Shown here piece by piece: positions 42,375-52,101 of a stretch of DNA of 64,000 bases (position 1 is the first letter of the stretch; every line of letters begins with the position of its first letter). The notes beneath the pieces are model-generated. The model had not been told where the DNA came from. It searched no databases and saw nothing but the letters and a program-made list of their open reading frames with translations. The position numbers were made by a program, and so were the translations under genes. The stretch lies in contig NZ_VZPP01000006.1 in assembly GCF_008801475.1 (NCBI RefSeq), forward strand, positions 310,001 through 374,000, written 5' to 3'. The stretch is from Pseudomonas moorei (GTDB taxonomy: Bacteria; Pseudomonadota; Gammaproteobacteria; Pseudomonadales; Pseudomonadaceae).

Positions 42375-45300
42375 GTGCCCGTTCTGCGTCTACCGCATCT
42401 CCCTGCCGCGGCAGGTAAACAGCATTGGGGCAACCTGCCCGGTGCCGCCCTGAGCCTGGCCATCGCCGAGGCCGCCAGCGCGGCCAAGCGCTTTACCCTG
42501 CTACTGACCGCCGACAGCCAAAGCGCCGAACGGCTGGAACAGGAGCTGAGTTTCTTCGCCCCGGATTTGCCTGTGCTGCATTTCCCGGACTGGGAAACCC
42601 TGCCCTACGACCTGTTCTCGCCGCACCAGGACATCATTTCCCAGCGCATCGCCAGCCTGTATCGACTGCCGGAACTGGTGCACGGCGTGCTGGTGGTACC
42701 GATCACCACCGCCCTGCATCGCCTGGCACCGACCAAATTTCTGCTCGGCAGCAGCCTGGTGCTGGACGTCGGCCAGAAGCTCGACGTCGAGCAAATGCGC
42801 ACCCGTCTCGAAGCCACCGGCTATCGCTACGTCGATACCGTGTACGAGCATGGCGAATTCACGGTGCGCGGCTCGCTGATCGACTTGTTCCCGATGGGCA
42901 GCAAGTTGCCATACCGGATCGACTTGTTCGACGACGAAATCGAAACCCTGCGCACCTTCGATCCGGAGAACCAGCGCTCCATCGACAAGGTCGATTCGGT
43001 CAAGCTGTTGCCGGCCAAGGAACTCCCGCTGCAGAAAGAAGCCGTGACCCGTTTCAAGGCACGTTTTCGCGAGCGCTTCGACGTCGACTTCCGCCGCTGC
43101 CCGATCTTTCAGGATTTGAGCAGCGGGATTACCCCGGCCGGCATCGAGTACTACTTGCCGTTGTTCTTCGAGGAAACCTCAACGCTGTTCGACTACCTGC
43201 CCCAGGACACTCAAGTGTTCTCATTGCCAGGCATCGAACAGGCAGCGGAAAACTTCTGGAACGACGTGCGCAATCGCTATGAAGAGCGGCGTGTCGATCC
43301 CTCCCGTCCTTTATTGCCACCCGCCGAGTTGTTCCTGCCGGTGGAGGACTGCTTCGCGCGCCTGAAAAACTGGCCACGGGTGGTCGCCAGTCAACAGGAC
43401 GTGGAATCCGGTGCCGGTCGCGAGCGCTTCCCTGCCCGGGAACTGCCGAACCTGGCCATCGAAGCCAAGGCCACCCAACCGCTGGCGGCGTTGTCCGGTT
43501 TTCTCGACGAATTTCCCGGACGCGTACTGTTTACTGCCGAATCCGCAGGCCGGCGCGAAGTGCTGCTGGAACTGCTGGAACGCTTGAAGCTGCGACCCAA
43601 GACCGTCGACAGCTGGCCGGACTTCGTGGCGGGCAAGGAGCGCCTGGCGATCACCATCGCGCCGCTGGATGAAGGCCTGCTGCTGGACGATCCGGCCCTG
43701 GCCCTGGTGGCCGAAAGCCCGTTGTTCGGGCAGCGCGTGATGCAGCGCCGTCGCCGCGAAAAACGCGCCGACGCCAACAACGATGCGGTGATCAAGAACC
43801 TCACCGAACTGCGCGAAGGCGCACCGGTGGTGCATATCGATCACGGGGTCGGTCGCTACCTCGGCCTCGCCACCCTGGAAATCGACAGCCAGACCGCCGA
43901 ATTTCTTGCCCTGGAATACGCCGAGGGCGCCAAGCTCTACGTGCCGGTGGCCAACCTGCACCTGATCGCCCGCTACACCGGCAGCGACGACGCCTTGGCC
44001 CCGCTGCACCGCCTGGGCTCCGAGACCTGGCAGAAAGCCAAGCGCAAGGCCGCCGAACAAGTACGCGACGTCGCAGCCGAACTGCTCGACATCTATGCGC
44101 GCCGCGCCGCCCGCGAAGGCTATGCCTTCGCCGACCCGAAAGCCGATTACGCGACTTTCAGCGCCGGCTTCCCGTTCGAAGAAACCCCGGACCAGCAAAC
44201 CACCATCGAAGCGGTGCGCGAAGACATGCTCGCGCCAAAACCGATGGACCGCCTGGTGTGCGGCGACGTTGGTTTCGGCAAGACCGAAGTGGCGATGCGC
44301 GCCGCGTTCATCGCCGTGCATGGCGGCAAGCAAGTAGCGATTCTGGTACCGACCACCCTGCTCGCCCAGCAGCACTACAACAGTTTCCGCGACCGCTTCG
44401 CCGACTGGCCGGTGACCGTGGAAGTGATGAGCCGCTTCAAGTCGGCCAAGGAAGTGAATGCTGCGGTGGCGGACCTGGCCGAAGGCAAGATCGACATCGT
44501 CATCGGCACGCACAAGTTGCTGCAGGACGACGTCAAAATCAAAAACCTCGGGCTGGTGATCATCGACGAAGAACACCGTTTCGGTGTGCGCCAGAAAGAA
44601 CAGCTCAAGGCACTGCGCAGCGAAGTCGACATTCTCACCCTGACTGCCACGCCGATTCCGCGCACGCTGAACATGGCGGTGTCGGGCATGCGAGACCTGT
44701 CGATCATCGCCACGCCGCCGGCCCGACGCCTGTCCGTGCGGACCTTCGTCATGGAGCAAAACAAGAGCACGGTCAAGGAAGCCCTGCTCCGTGAGCTGCT
44801 GCGTGGCGGCCAGGTCTACTACCTGCACAACGACGTGAAGACCATCGAGAAATGCGCCGCCGATCTCGCCGAACTGGTGCCGGAAGCACGGATCGGCATC
44901 GGCCACGGGCAGATGCGCGAGCGCGAACTCGAACAGGTGATGAGCGACTTCTACCACAAGCGCTTCAATGTGCTGATCGCCTCGACCATCATCGAGACCG
45001 GCATCGACGTGCCGAGCGCCAACACCATCATCATCGAGCGCGCCGACAAATTCGGCCTGGCGCAGCTGCACCAGTTGCGCGGACGGGTTGGACGCAGTCA
45101 CCACCAGGCTTACGCCTACCTGCTGACACCACCGCGCCAGCAAATCACCCCGGACGCGGAAAAACGCCTGGAAGCGATCGCCAACACCCAGGACCTCGGC
45201 GCGGGATTCGTACTCGCCACCAACGACCTGGAAATCCGTGGCGCCGGCGAATTGCTCGGCGATGGTCAGAGCGGGCAGATCCAGGCGGTCGGTTTCACGC

Positions 45301-45824
45301 TGTACATGGAAATGCTCGAACGTGCGGTGAAGTCGATCCGCAAGGGCGAGCAGCCGAACCTCGACCAACCCCTGGGTGGCGGTCCGGAAGTCAACTTGCG
45401 GGTGCCGGCACTGATTCCCGAGGACTATCTGCCGGACGTCCACGCACGCCTGATTCTCTACAAGCGCATCGCCTCGGCCACCGACGAGGAAGGCCTGAAG
45501 GACCTGCAAGTGGAGATGATCGATCGCTTCGGCCTGTTGCCAGAGCCGACCAAGAACCTGATGCGCATCACCGCCCTGAAGTTGCAGGCCGAATTGCTGG
45601 GCATCAGAAAGGTCGACGGTGGTCCGCAAGATGGTCGCATCGAGTTCGCCGCGCAAACCCCGGTCGACCCGCTGACGCTGATCAAACTGATCCAGAGCCA
45701 GCCCAAACGCTACAAATTCGAAGGGGCCACGGTGTTTAAGTTCATGGTCCCGATGGAACGCCCGGAAGAGCGCTTTAATACTGTAGAGGCGCTGCTCGAG
45801 CGCCTCATCCCGAAAACTGCTTGA
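42375..45824 (+). CDS. mfd: Transcription-repair coupling factor
   Basis: A 1149-residue ATP-driven DNA translocase that removes stalled RNA polymerase and recruits UvrA. The UvrB-like N-terminus (AERLEQELSFFAPDLPVLHF, then PYDLFSPHQDIISQR) is followed by an RNA-polymerase-interacting domain, the RecG-like motor (CGDVGFGKTEVAMRAAF; IIDEEHRFGVRQKEQ; TATPIPRTLNMAV) and the TRCF domain. Length equals E. coli Mfd. The start is GTG at 42375, giving the family N-terminus VPVLRLPHLPA. It is followed after 10 bp by csiV. Confidence 0.97.
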   Translation: MPVLRLPHLPAAAGKQHWGNLPGAALSLAIAEAASAAKRFTLLLTADSQSAERLEQELSFFAPDLPVLHFPDWETLPYDLFSPHQDIISQRIASLYRLPELVHGVLVVPITTALHRLAPTKFLLGSSLVLDVGQKLDVEQMRTRLEATGYRYVDTVYEHGEFTVRGSLIDLFPMGSKLPYRIDLFDDEIETLRTFDPENQRSIDKVDSVKLLPAKELPLQKEAVTRFKARFRERFDVDFRRCPIFQDLSSGITPAGIEYYLPLFFEETSTLFDYLPQDTQVFSLPGIEQAAENFWNDVRNRYEERRVDPSRPLLPPAELFLPVEDCFARLKNWPRVVASQQDVESGAGRERFPARELPNLAIEAKATQPLAALSGFLDEFPGRVLFTAESAGRREVLLELLERLKLRPKTVDSWPDFVAGKERLAITIAPLDEGLLLDDPALALVAESPLFGQRVMQRRRREKRADANNDAVIKNLTELREGAPVVHIDHGVGRYLGLATLEIDSQTAEFLALEYAEGAKLYVPVANLHLIARYTGSDDALAPLHRLGSETWQKAKRKAAEQVRDVAAELLDIYARRAAREGYAFADPKADYATFSAGFPFEETPDQQTTIEAVREDMLAPKPMDRLVCGDVGFGKTEVAMRAAFIAVHGGKQVAILVPTTLLAQQHYNSFRDRFADWPVTVEVMSRFKSAKEVNAAVADLAEGKIDIVIGTHKLLQDDVKIKNLGLVIIDEEHRFGVRQKEQLKALRSEVDILTLTATPIPRTLNMAVSGMRDLSIIATPPARRLSVRTFVMEQNKSTVKEALLRELLRGGQVYYLHNDVKTIEKCAADLAELVPEARIGIGHGQMRERELEQVMSDFYHKRFNVLIASTIIETGIDVPSANTIIIERADKFGLAQLHQLRGRVGRSHHQAYAYLLTPPRQQITPDAEKRLEAIANTQDLGAGFVLATNDLEIRGAGELLGDGQSGQIQAVGFTLYMEMLERAVKSIRKGEQPNLDQPLGGGPEVNLRVPALIPEDYLPDVHARLILYKRIASATDEEGLKDLQVEMIDRFGLLPEPTKNLMRITALKLQAELLGIRKVDGGPQDGRIEFAAQTPVDPLTLIKLIQSQPKRYKFEGATVFKFMVPMERPEERFNTVEALLERLIPKTA

Positions 45825-45834
45825 AGGACGCCGC

Positions 45835-46401
45835 ATGCGCCTGTTTCGCTTACTGACCTTGATGATCTCCTTGGTCACTCCCACGGCGTTTGCCGCCGAT
45901 CTGTATCAGGTTGAAATGATTCTGGTCCGTCAGAACGCTGTGCCGCCCATTGTCAGTCGCGCCGCACCGGAAGACTGGGCCGCCGGCGCGCAGCCCATCA
46001 GTCCCGACAGCCTGCGCACACCGAGCCTCAATGGCGAAGTGGCAAAACTCAGTGCCAGTACCGACTACACCGTGTTGCTGCACAAGGCCTGGCAACAAAC
46101 GCTCGGCGAAGAAGCCACCAAAGTCGCGATCAGCGAGGGCAAGGAACAATTCGGTCAATTCCCGATCGAAGGCACGCTCAACCTGAAACTGGGACGTTTC
46201 ACCGACGTCGACGCAGACTTCTGGATCAACCAGATCAACGCCGATGGCCTGGTCACCGCCAGTGAACGCCTGAAACAGGAAAGCCACACCAAGAACGGCC
46301 AGCTGAACTTCCTCGACAACGGCCACCTTGGCCTGCTGATCAAAATCACCTCGCTGACCATCCCCGCCCCTCGGCCAGCCCCCGAAGAAATTCCGGACTG
46401 A
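45835..46401 (+). CDS. csiV: CsiV family periplasmic protein
   Basis: A 188-residue exported protein (signal peptide about 1-20, TAFA-AD). The mature start DLYQVEMILVRQ and the pattern GQFPIEGTLNLKLGRFTDVD, then LLIKITSL, match the CsiV family. The Vibrio member binds peptidoglycan and supports cell-shape control. Position next to mfd equals PA3003. It starts 10 bp after mfd, so it is probably translated from the same transcript, and it is followed after 10 bp by the helicase gene. Confidence 0.83.
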   Translation: MRLFRLLTLMISLVTPTAFAADLYQVEMILVRQNAVPPIVSRAAPEDWAAGAQPISPDSLRTPSLNGEVAKLSASTDYTVLLHKAWQQTLGEEATKVAISEGKEQFGQFPIEGTLNLKLGRFTDVDADFWINQINADGLVTASERLKQESHTKNGQLNFLDNGHLGLLIKITSLTIPAPRPAPEEIPD

Positions 46402-46411
46402 TTGAGTCCCT

Positions 46412-49105
46412 ATGTCCGCGACCCTGAGCAAACCCCTGGCACCCTCCTGGGTCAGCCGCTTCAAGGAGCAGAGCCTCGAACGCGGCCGCCGCTACGCACT
46501 GGAGAATCGCGTCAGGATAGTCGAGGCCGGCGACGCGACCATCATTGCCGCTTGCGAAGGCTCTGGCGGCAACGTTTATCGTCAGACCATTCGCCTGCGT
46601 GAGTCAGCCAAAGGCACCTTGCTGATGGTCGATGCCACCTGCTCTTGTCCGGTGCACACCAACTGCAAGCATTGTGCGGCGGTCTTGCTGCAGGTGCAGG
46701 AAACACTCGATTACCCCGCCGCCGCCAAGGACGCCGAGCTTCTGGAGAAACTGCAGGCCGTACTGGAAAACCGCAGTCCGAAAGCACCGCCACAAGTCCT
46801 GATAGATAACGTGCAACCTATGCCTCGCCTGTGGCTGGCGAGCATCGAGTTCAGTGCCTTCGAGCCACGCAATGGCAAGATGCAGCGCTATATCCAGCAT
46901 CGCGCGGCGCTGTCCTTCAGCTATCTGGACGAGTACGTTTCCGGGCAGAAAAACGCCGACATCCTGATTCGCCAGGAAACACAGACACTTCGGATAAAGC
47001 GTCATCCGGACGTGGAACAGTCCTACCGGGAACAGCTGCGGATCCTCGGTTTCAAAGTCGCCACCCGCCAGAGCAAAGCCCTGCCGGAAAGTGCCGGCGA
47101 ATTGTTCGAGATGGTCAATGACAGCGCCTGGCTGACCTTCACCCTCAATGAACTGCCGAAGCTGCGCACCCAGGGCTGGGAGCTGCAGATCAACGAAGAC
47201 TTCGGTTTCGACCTGACCGCCGTGGACGACTGGTACGCCACCGTCGAACAGGCACCGGAACGTGACTGGTTTGATCTGGAGCTGGGCATCATCGTCAATG
47301 GCGAGCGGCTGAGCTTGCTGCCGATCCTGTTGAACCTGATGCGTTCCCACACCGAAATCCTCAACCCGGAACGCCTCGCCCGACGGCGCGACGATGAGTT
47401 GATCCTGGTGAACATTCCCAACCGGCCGAACTCCGAACAGGGCCCCTTGCAAGTCGCCCTGCCCTTCGGGCGCTTGAAGCCGGTGCTGGCCACCCTTGGC
47501 GAGTTCTACCTGCAAGAGCCTGGTGAAACCACACTACGCCTGAGCAAGGCCGACGCCACGCGCCTGAATCCGCTGGAAGACCTGCCGCTGCTATGGGAAG
47601 GCGGCGAACAGATTCGCACCTTTGCCCAACGCTTGCGAGACATCAAGGACTACACCACCACGGCACCGGACGGCTTGAATGCGACGCTGCGCCCCTACCA
47701 GCTGGAAGGCTTGAGCTGGATGCAGTCATTGCGACAACTGGAAGTCGGCGGGATCCTCGCGGACGACATGGGCCTGGGTAAAACCCTGCAAACTCTGGCG
47801 CATGTTCTTACGGAGAAAAACGCCGGACGACTCGACCGACCATGCATGGTGGTAATGCCTACCAGCCTGATCCCCAATTGGCTCGACGAAGCGGCGCATT
47901 TCACGCCACAACTCAAAGTGCTGGCGCTGTATGGCGCCAGCCGCAAAAAGCATTTCGACAACCTCGCCGATTACGACCTGATCCTGACCACCTACGCCTT
48001 GCTGCCCAAGGATGTCGAACGCCTGGCAGCTCAGCCATTACACATACTGGTACTGGACGAAGCGCAGTACATCAAGAATCCGAACAGCAAGGCGGCCCAG
48101 GCAGCGCGCGAACTGAATGCCCGTCAGCGCCTGTGCCTGAGCGGCACGCCACTGGAGAACCACCTGGGTGAACTGTGGTCGCTGTTTCATTTCCTGCTGC
48201 CAGGCTGGCTGGGTGACGTCAAAAGCTTCAACAGCGATTACCGCGTACCGATCGAAAAGCGCGCCAGCGAAGTCAGACTTCAGCACCTCAATGGTCGGAT
48301 CAAACCCTTCCTGTTACGTCGCACCAAGGAACAGGTGGCGACCGAGTTGCCGCCGAAAACCGAGATCATCCACTGGGTCGAGCTCAACGAAGCCCAACGC
48401 GACGTTTATGAAACGATGCGCCTGGCCATGGACAAGAAGGTTCGCGACGAGATCACCCGCAAGGGCGTGGCGCGCAGCCAGATCATCATCCTTGAGGCGC
48501 TGCTGAAATTGCGGCAAGTGTGCTGCGATTTACGCCTGGTCAACGACGCCACCCTACCGGCGCGTGGCAGCACTTCGGGCAAACTCGACAGCCTGATGGA
48601 AATGCTCGAAGAGCTGTTTGAGGAAGGGCGGCGGATTTTGCTGTTCTCGCAATTCACTTCGATGCTGTCGTTGATCGAAGATGAGCTGAACAAACGCGGA
48701 GTGGCCTACGCCCTGTTGACCGGACAGACCCGTGATCGACGCACGCCAGTGAAGGACTTCCAGAGCGGCAAACGTCAGATATTTCTGATCAGCTTGAAGG
48801 CAGGCGGCGTGGGCCTGAACCTCACGGAAGCAGATACGGTGATTCATTACGATCCGTGGTGGAACCCTGCGACTGAAAATCAGGCGACCGACCGTGCCTA
48901 TCGCATTGGTCAGGAGAAGCCAGTGTTCGTCTACAAGTTGATCGCGCGCGGCACGGTGGAAGAGAAGATTCAGCATCTGCAAAAAGAAAAATCCGACCTC
49001 GCGGCGGGCGTGCTGGATGGACGTCAGGCCGGGGACTGGAAACTGCAGAGCGATGATATCGAGGCGTTGTTCGCGCCGTTGCCGGATAAGCTGGAGAAGC
49101 GCTGA
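46412..49105 (+). CDS. SNF2-family helicase with SWIM zinc finger
   Basis: An 897-residue DNA translocase of the SWI/SNF type. An N-terminal SWIM finger CSCPVHTNCKH (Cys77, Cys79, Cys85, His87) is followed by about 300 residues of unknown fold, then the motor: DDMGLGKT at about 450, DEAQ at about 548, and the C-terminal lobe with KAGGVGLNLTEADTVIHYDP and TDRAYRIGQ. It probably remodels protein-DNA or polymerase complexes; the partner is unknown. It sits between csiV and mtiP, where PAO1 has no gene as I recall. All catalytic motifs look intact. ATG at 46412. Confidence 0.9.
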   Translation: MSATLSKPLAPSWVSRFKEQSLERGRRYALENRVRIVEAGDATIIAACEGSGGNVYRQTIRLRESAKGTLLMVDATCSCPVHTNCKHCAAVLLQVQETLDYPAAAKDAELLEKLQAVLENRSPKAPPQVLIDNVQPMPRLWLASIEFSAFEPRNGKMQRYIQHRAALSFSYLDEYVSGQKNADILIRQETQTLRIKRHPDVEQSYREQLRILGFKVATRQSKALPESAGELFEMVNDSAWLTFTLNELPKLRTQGWELQINEDFGFDLTAVDDWYATVEQAPERDWFDLELGIIVNGERLSLLPILLNLMRSHTEILNPERLARRRDDELILVNIPNRPNSEQGPLQVALPFGRLKPVLATLGEFYLQEPGETTLRLSKADATRLNPLEDLPLLWEGGEQIRTFAQRLRDIKDYTTTAPDGLNATLRPYQLEGLSWMQSLRQLEVGGILADDMGLGKTLQTLAHVLTEKNAGRLDRPCMVVMPTSLIPNWLDEAAHFTPQLKVLALYGASRKKHFDNLADYDLILTTYALLPKDVERLAAQPLHILVLDEAQYIKNPNSKAAQAARELNARQRLCLSGTPLENHLGELWSLFHFLLPGWLGDVKSFNSDYRVPIEKRASEVRLQHLNGRIKPFLLRRTKEQVATELPPKTEIIHWVELNEAQRDVYETMRLAMDKKVRDEITRKGVARSQIIILEALLKLRQVCCDLRLVNDATLPARGSTSGKLDSLMEMLEELFEEGRRILLFSQFTSMLSLIEDELNKRGVAYALLTGQTRDRRTPVKDFQSGKRQIFLISLKAGGVGLNLTEADTVIHYDPWWNPATENQATDRAYRIGQEKPVFVYKLIARGTVEEKIQHLQKEKSDLAAGVLDGRQAGDWKLQSDDIEALFAPLPDKLEKR

Positions 49106-49128
49106 GAACGGCGGCGCCCGGTAGAACG

Positions 49129-49221
49129 CCATCGCGGGCAAGCCCGCTCCCACAGGTTCAGTGGTGTTCACAAAATTTGTGTTCGACGCGAACAGTGTGG
49201 GAGCGGGCTTGCCCGCGATGG
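49129..49221. repeat. REP doublet (BIME), well conserved
   Basis: An inverted unit at 49129-49156 and a forward unit at 49196-49221. The two units are near-perfect mirror copies (ATCGCGGGCAAGCCCGCTCC and its complement) around a 39-bp linker. It lies between convergent helicase and mtiP genes and may form a large cruciform or hairpin. Confidence 0.85.
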
Positions 49222-49245
49222 AAGCGACTCGGTGCCAAGCCTGAC

Positions 49246-49995
<750 letters not shown>

Positions 49996-51006
49996 TTAAT
50001 CGATCAATTGAGCTTCTTTGAGCGCGCCGACGGCAACCAGCCAACGCGGATCCTGACGGTATTCTGTGTTCGCAAACGACTGACCGCGCATTCGTGCGAT
50101 GCGTGCGGACGGCTTGACTTTCAGGCGTTGCGCGGCGCTCAGGGCCAGCTCGGCGGCAGCGCGATCGTTGCACACCAGGCCCATGTCGCAACCGGCGGTC
50201 AAGGCCGCTTCAATGCGACTGGCGGCATCACCCACTACGTGGGCGCCGGCCATGGACAGGTCATCGCTGAAGATCACACCGTCGAATTGCAACTCACCGC
50301 GCAGAATGTCCTGCAACCAGCGCCGGGAGAAACCGGCAGGCTGGGAATCGACTTGAGGGTAGATGACATGCGCCGGCATGATCGCTGCCAGTTGTTTACT
50401 CAGCCTGGCGAACGGCACCAGGTCATTGGCGCGGATCTCGTCGAGACTGCGCTCGTCGTTCGGAATCGCCACGTGGGAATCGGCCTCGGCCCAACCGTGA
50501 CCGGGAAAATGCTTGCCGGTGGCAGCCATGCCCGCGCTGTTCATGCCACGAATGAACGCACCGGCCAGCAGAGCCGCACGCGCCGGGTCGCCTTCGAACG
50601 AACGGGTACCGACCACCGCGCTGCGCTGGTAATCGAGGTCAAGTACCGGTGCGAAACTAAGATCCAGGCCAACAGCCAACACCTCAGTTGCCATGATCCA
50701 GCCGCACTGCTCGGCCAGGTACTCAGCATTCGGATTATCGGCAATGGCGCGCATCGCCGGCAGTCGCACGAAGCCCTGGCGCAGACGCTGCACACGCCCG
50801 CCTTCCTGATCCACCGCCAGCAACAGATCCGGACGAATGGCACGGATTGCGGCACTCAACTCACGGACCTGACGCGGATGCTCGATGTTGCGAGCGAAAA
50901 TAATCAGGCCACCCACCTCGGGTTGGCGCAGCAATTGGCGATCTTCGGCCGTCAGCCAGGTACCGGCGACGTCCACCATCAACGAGCCTTGCAGGCCAGC
51001 AGTCAT
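49996..51006 (-). CDS. nagZ: Beta-N-acetylhexosaminidase NagZ
   Basis: A 336-residue cytosolic GH3 enzyme that removes GlcNAc from anhydro-muropeptides in cell-wall recycling. Its product controls AmpR and beta-lactamase in pseudomonads. Motifs: AVDQEGGRVQRLRQGF, KHFPGHGWAEADSH (the catalytic His/Asp loop) and FSDDLSMAGA with the nucleophile Asp. The ATG at 51006 follows AAGGAATCTCT. It forms an operon with mtiP, 12 bp downstream. Confidence 0.95.
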   Translation of the reverse strand: MTAGLQGSLMVDVAGTWLTAEDRQLLRQPEVGGLIIFARNIEHPRQVRELSAAIRAIRPDLLLAVDQEGGRVQRLRQGFVRLPAMRAIADNPNAEYLAEQCGWIMATEVLAVGLDLSFAPVLDLDYQRSAVVGTRSFEGDPARAALLAGAFIRGMNSAGMAATGKHFPGHGWAEADSHVAIPNDERSLDEIRANDLVPFARLSKQLAAIMPAHVIYPQVDSQPAGFSRRWLQDILRGELQFDGVIFSDDLSMAGAHVVGDAASRIEAALTAGCDMGLVCNDRAAAELALSAAQRLKVKPSARIARMRGQSFANTEYRQDPRWLVAVGALKEAQLID

Positions 51007-51164
51007 AGAGATTCCTTGATAACGAAAAATCCGGCTCGCACGAATTCGCCGCCATGGGCAGTGCCCGGCAGATCGGCGATATCGATAGGGAACGGATTCA
51101 GAACGAGAGTCGGCATGGGCGGCTAGCTTAGCGGATGTCAGCTGCCGCGCCCACCCGTGCGGGG

Positions 51165-51872
51165 TTAAACCTTGGCGGCAACCGCGGTCGACTTGCTACG
51201 CGGACGCAATTGAGCGCTGGCCATGGCCGTGTCGGTGACACCGGACTCGGCACGCATGCCCGCAGCCAGGAACGGCACCATCAGTCGCATGACTTGCTCA
51301 ATGGAGGTATTCACCCCGAAGTCGGTTTCGGCAATGGCGCGCAAGGCCTTGATGCCGGACATGCTGAACGCAGCGGCGCCCAGCATGAAGTGCACACGCC
51401 AGAACAGTTCGATCGGCGGAATCCGTGGCGCGGCTTCGTTGACCAGCATCATGTAGCGGCGAAACACCTTGCCGTACATGTCTTCCAGATAACGACGCAA
51501 ATGCCCCTGGCTCTGACTGAAAGCCAGACCCAGCAAACGCATGAAGATAGAAAGATCGTTGCCACTGCGCGGCTGGACCACCAGGGCCTGCTCGACGAGG
51601 ATTTCCAGCAATTCCTCAAGTGTCGCCTTGTACTCCGGCTTGGCCTGACGACGCTCCAGCTCTTTGTCGAGACTGATGCAGAACGGCCCGAGAAACCGGG
51701 AGAAGACAGCCTGGATCAGTGCTTTTTTCGACCCGAAGTGGTAGTTCACCGCCGCCAGATTGACACCGGCCTTGCTGGTTATCAGACGCAACGAGGTTTC
51801 GGCGAAACCTTTTTCCGCGAACAACTGCTCGGCAGCATCAAGAATGCGTTCTACGGTTTCCGACTGGGCCAT
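51165..51872 (-). CDS. psrA: TetR-family regulator PsrA
   Basis: A 235-residue repressor/activator that responds to long-chain fatty acids and in pseudomonads controls rpoS, beta-oxidation genes and itself. The N-terminal TetR helix-turn-helix is visible (ERILDAAEQLFAEKGFAETS, then AGVNLAAVNYHFGSK). The C-terminal domain matches PsrA (IPPIELFWRVHFMLGAAAFS). The ATG at 51872 has GGAG 5 nt upstream; six more codons would need another start. Two operator-like palindromes lie just upstream, indicating autoregulation. Confidence 0.93.
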   Translation of the reverse strand: MAQSETVERILDAAEQLFAEKGFAETSLRLITSKAGVNLAAVNYHFGSKKALIQAVFSRFLGPFCISLDKELERRQAKPEYKATLEELLEILVEQALVVQPRSGNDLSIFMRLLGLAFSQSQGHLRRYLEDMYGKVFRRYMMLVNEAAPRIPPIELFWRVHFMLGAAAFSMSGIKALRAIAETDFGVNTSIEQVMRLMVPFLAAGMRAESGVTDTAMASAQLRPRSKSTAVAAKV

Positions 51873-51887
51873 GACTACTCCGCCTGA

Positions 51888-51914
51888 CAAACACTTGTTT
51901 GAAACATACGTTTC
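51888..51914. promoter_or_regulatory. Two adjoining PsrA operators
   Basis: CAAACACTTGTTTG (51888-51901) and GAAACATACGTTTC (51901-51914), both fitting the PsrA consensus [C/G]AAAC-N(2-4)-GTTT[G/C] with a 4-bp centre and sharing one base. They begin 16 bp before the psrA start codon, so bound protein should block its expression. Confidence 0.8.
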
Positions 51915-52039
51915 AGCCTGAGTATTGTCAAGTCTGGCAGTTCAATTTGGGAATGGTCAGTCAGACATTTAACCATACAACCGCAAAGCTTCAATCAGAA
52001 GGCTGATCGACCGTCTGGCGGCAGGCAAAAAAAGGGGCA

Positions 52040-52067
52040 TTGCCAAGACCGTTTCACTGTATATAAT
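52040..52067 (+). promoter_or_regulatory. lexA promoter
   Basis: TTGCCA (52040-52045), 16-bp spacer, TATAAT (52062-52067). The -10 lies inside the first SOS box, so LexA binding would block it directly. Confidence 0.7.
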
Positions 52068-52072
52068 CCCAG
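52057..52072. promoter_or_regulatory. SOS box 1
   Basis: CTGTATATAATCCCAG: one half-site is perfect (CTGT) and the other ends in CCAG, where ACAG is the consensus. It covers the -10 element of lexA. Confidence 0.8.
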
Positions 52073-52075
52073 TCA

Positions 52076-52091
52076 CTGTATAAAAAGACAG
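52076..52091. promoter_or_regulatory. SOS box 2
   Basis: CTGTATAAAAAGACAG: a perfect CTGT-N8-ACAG LexA site, 10 bp before the lexA start codon and 3 bp after box 1. Confidence 0.88.
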
Positions 52092-52101
52092 AGCGATCAT
52101 T

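Noticed and set aside
43311..45884. An 857-codon open frame antisense to mfd
   Set aside because: Shadow of a high-GC gene; Mfd motifs on the plus strand are unambiguous.
46412..49105. SNF2 helicase as part of a DISARM-like or other defence system
   Set aside because: No methyltransferase, phospholipase D or DUF1998 gene is nearby; both flanks are housekeeping genes.
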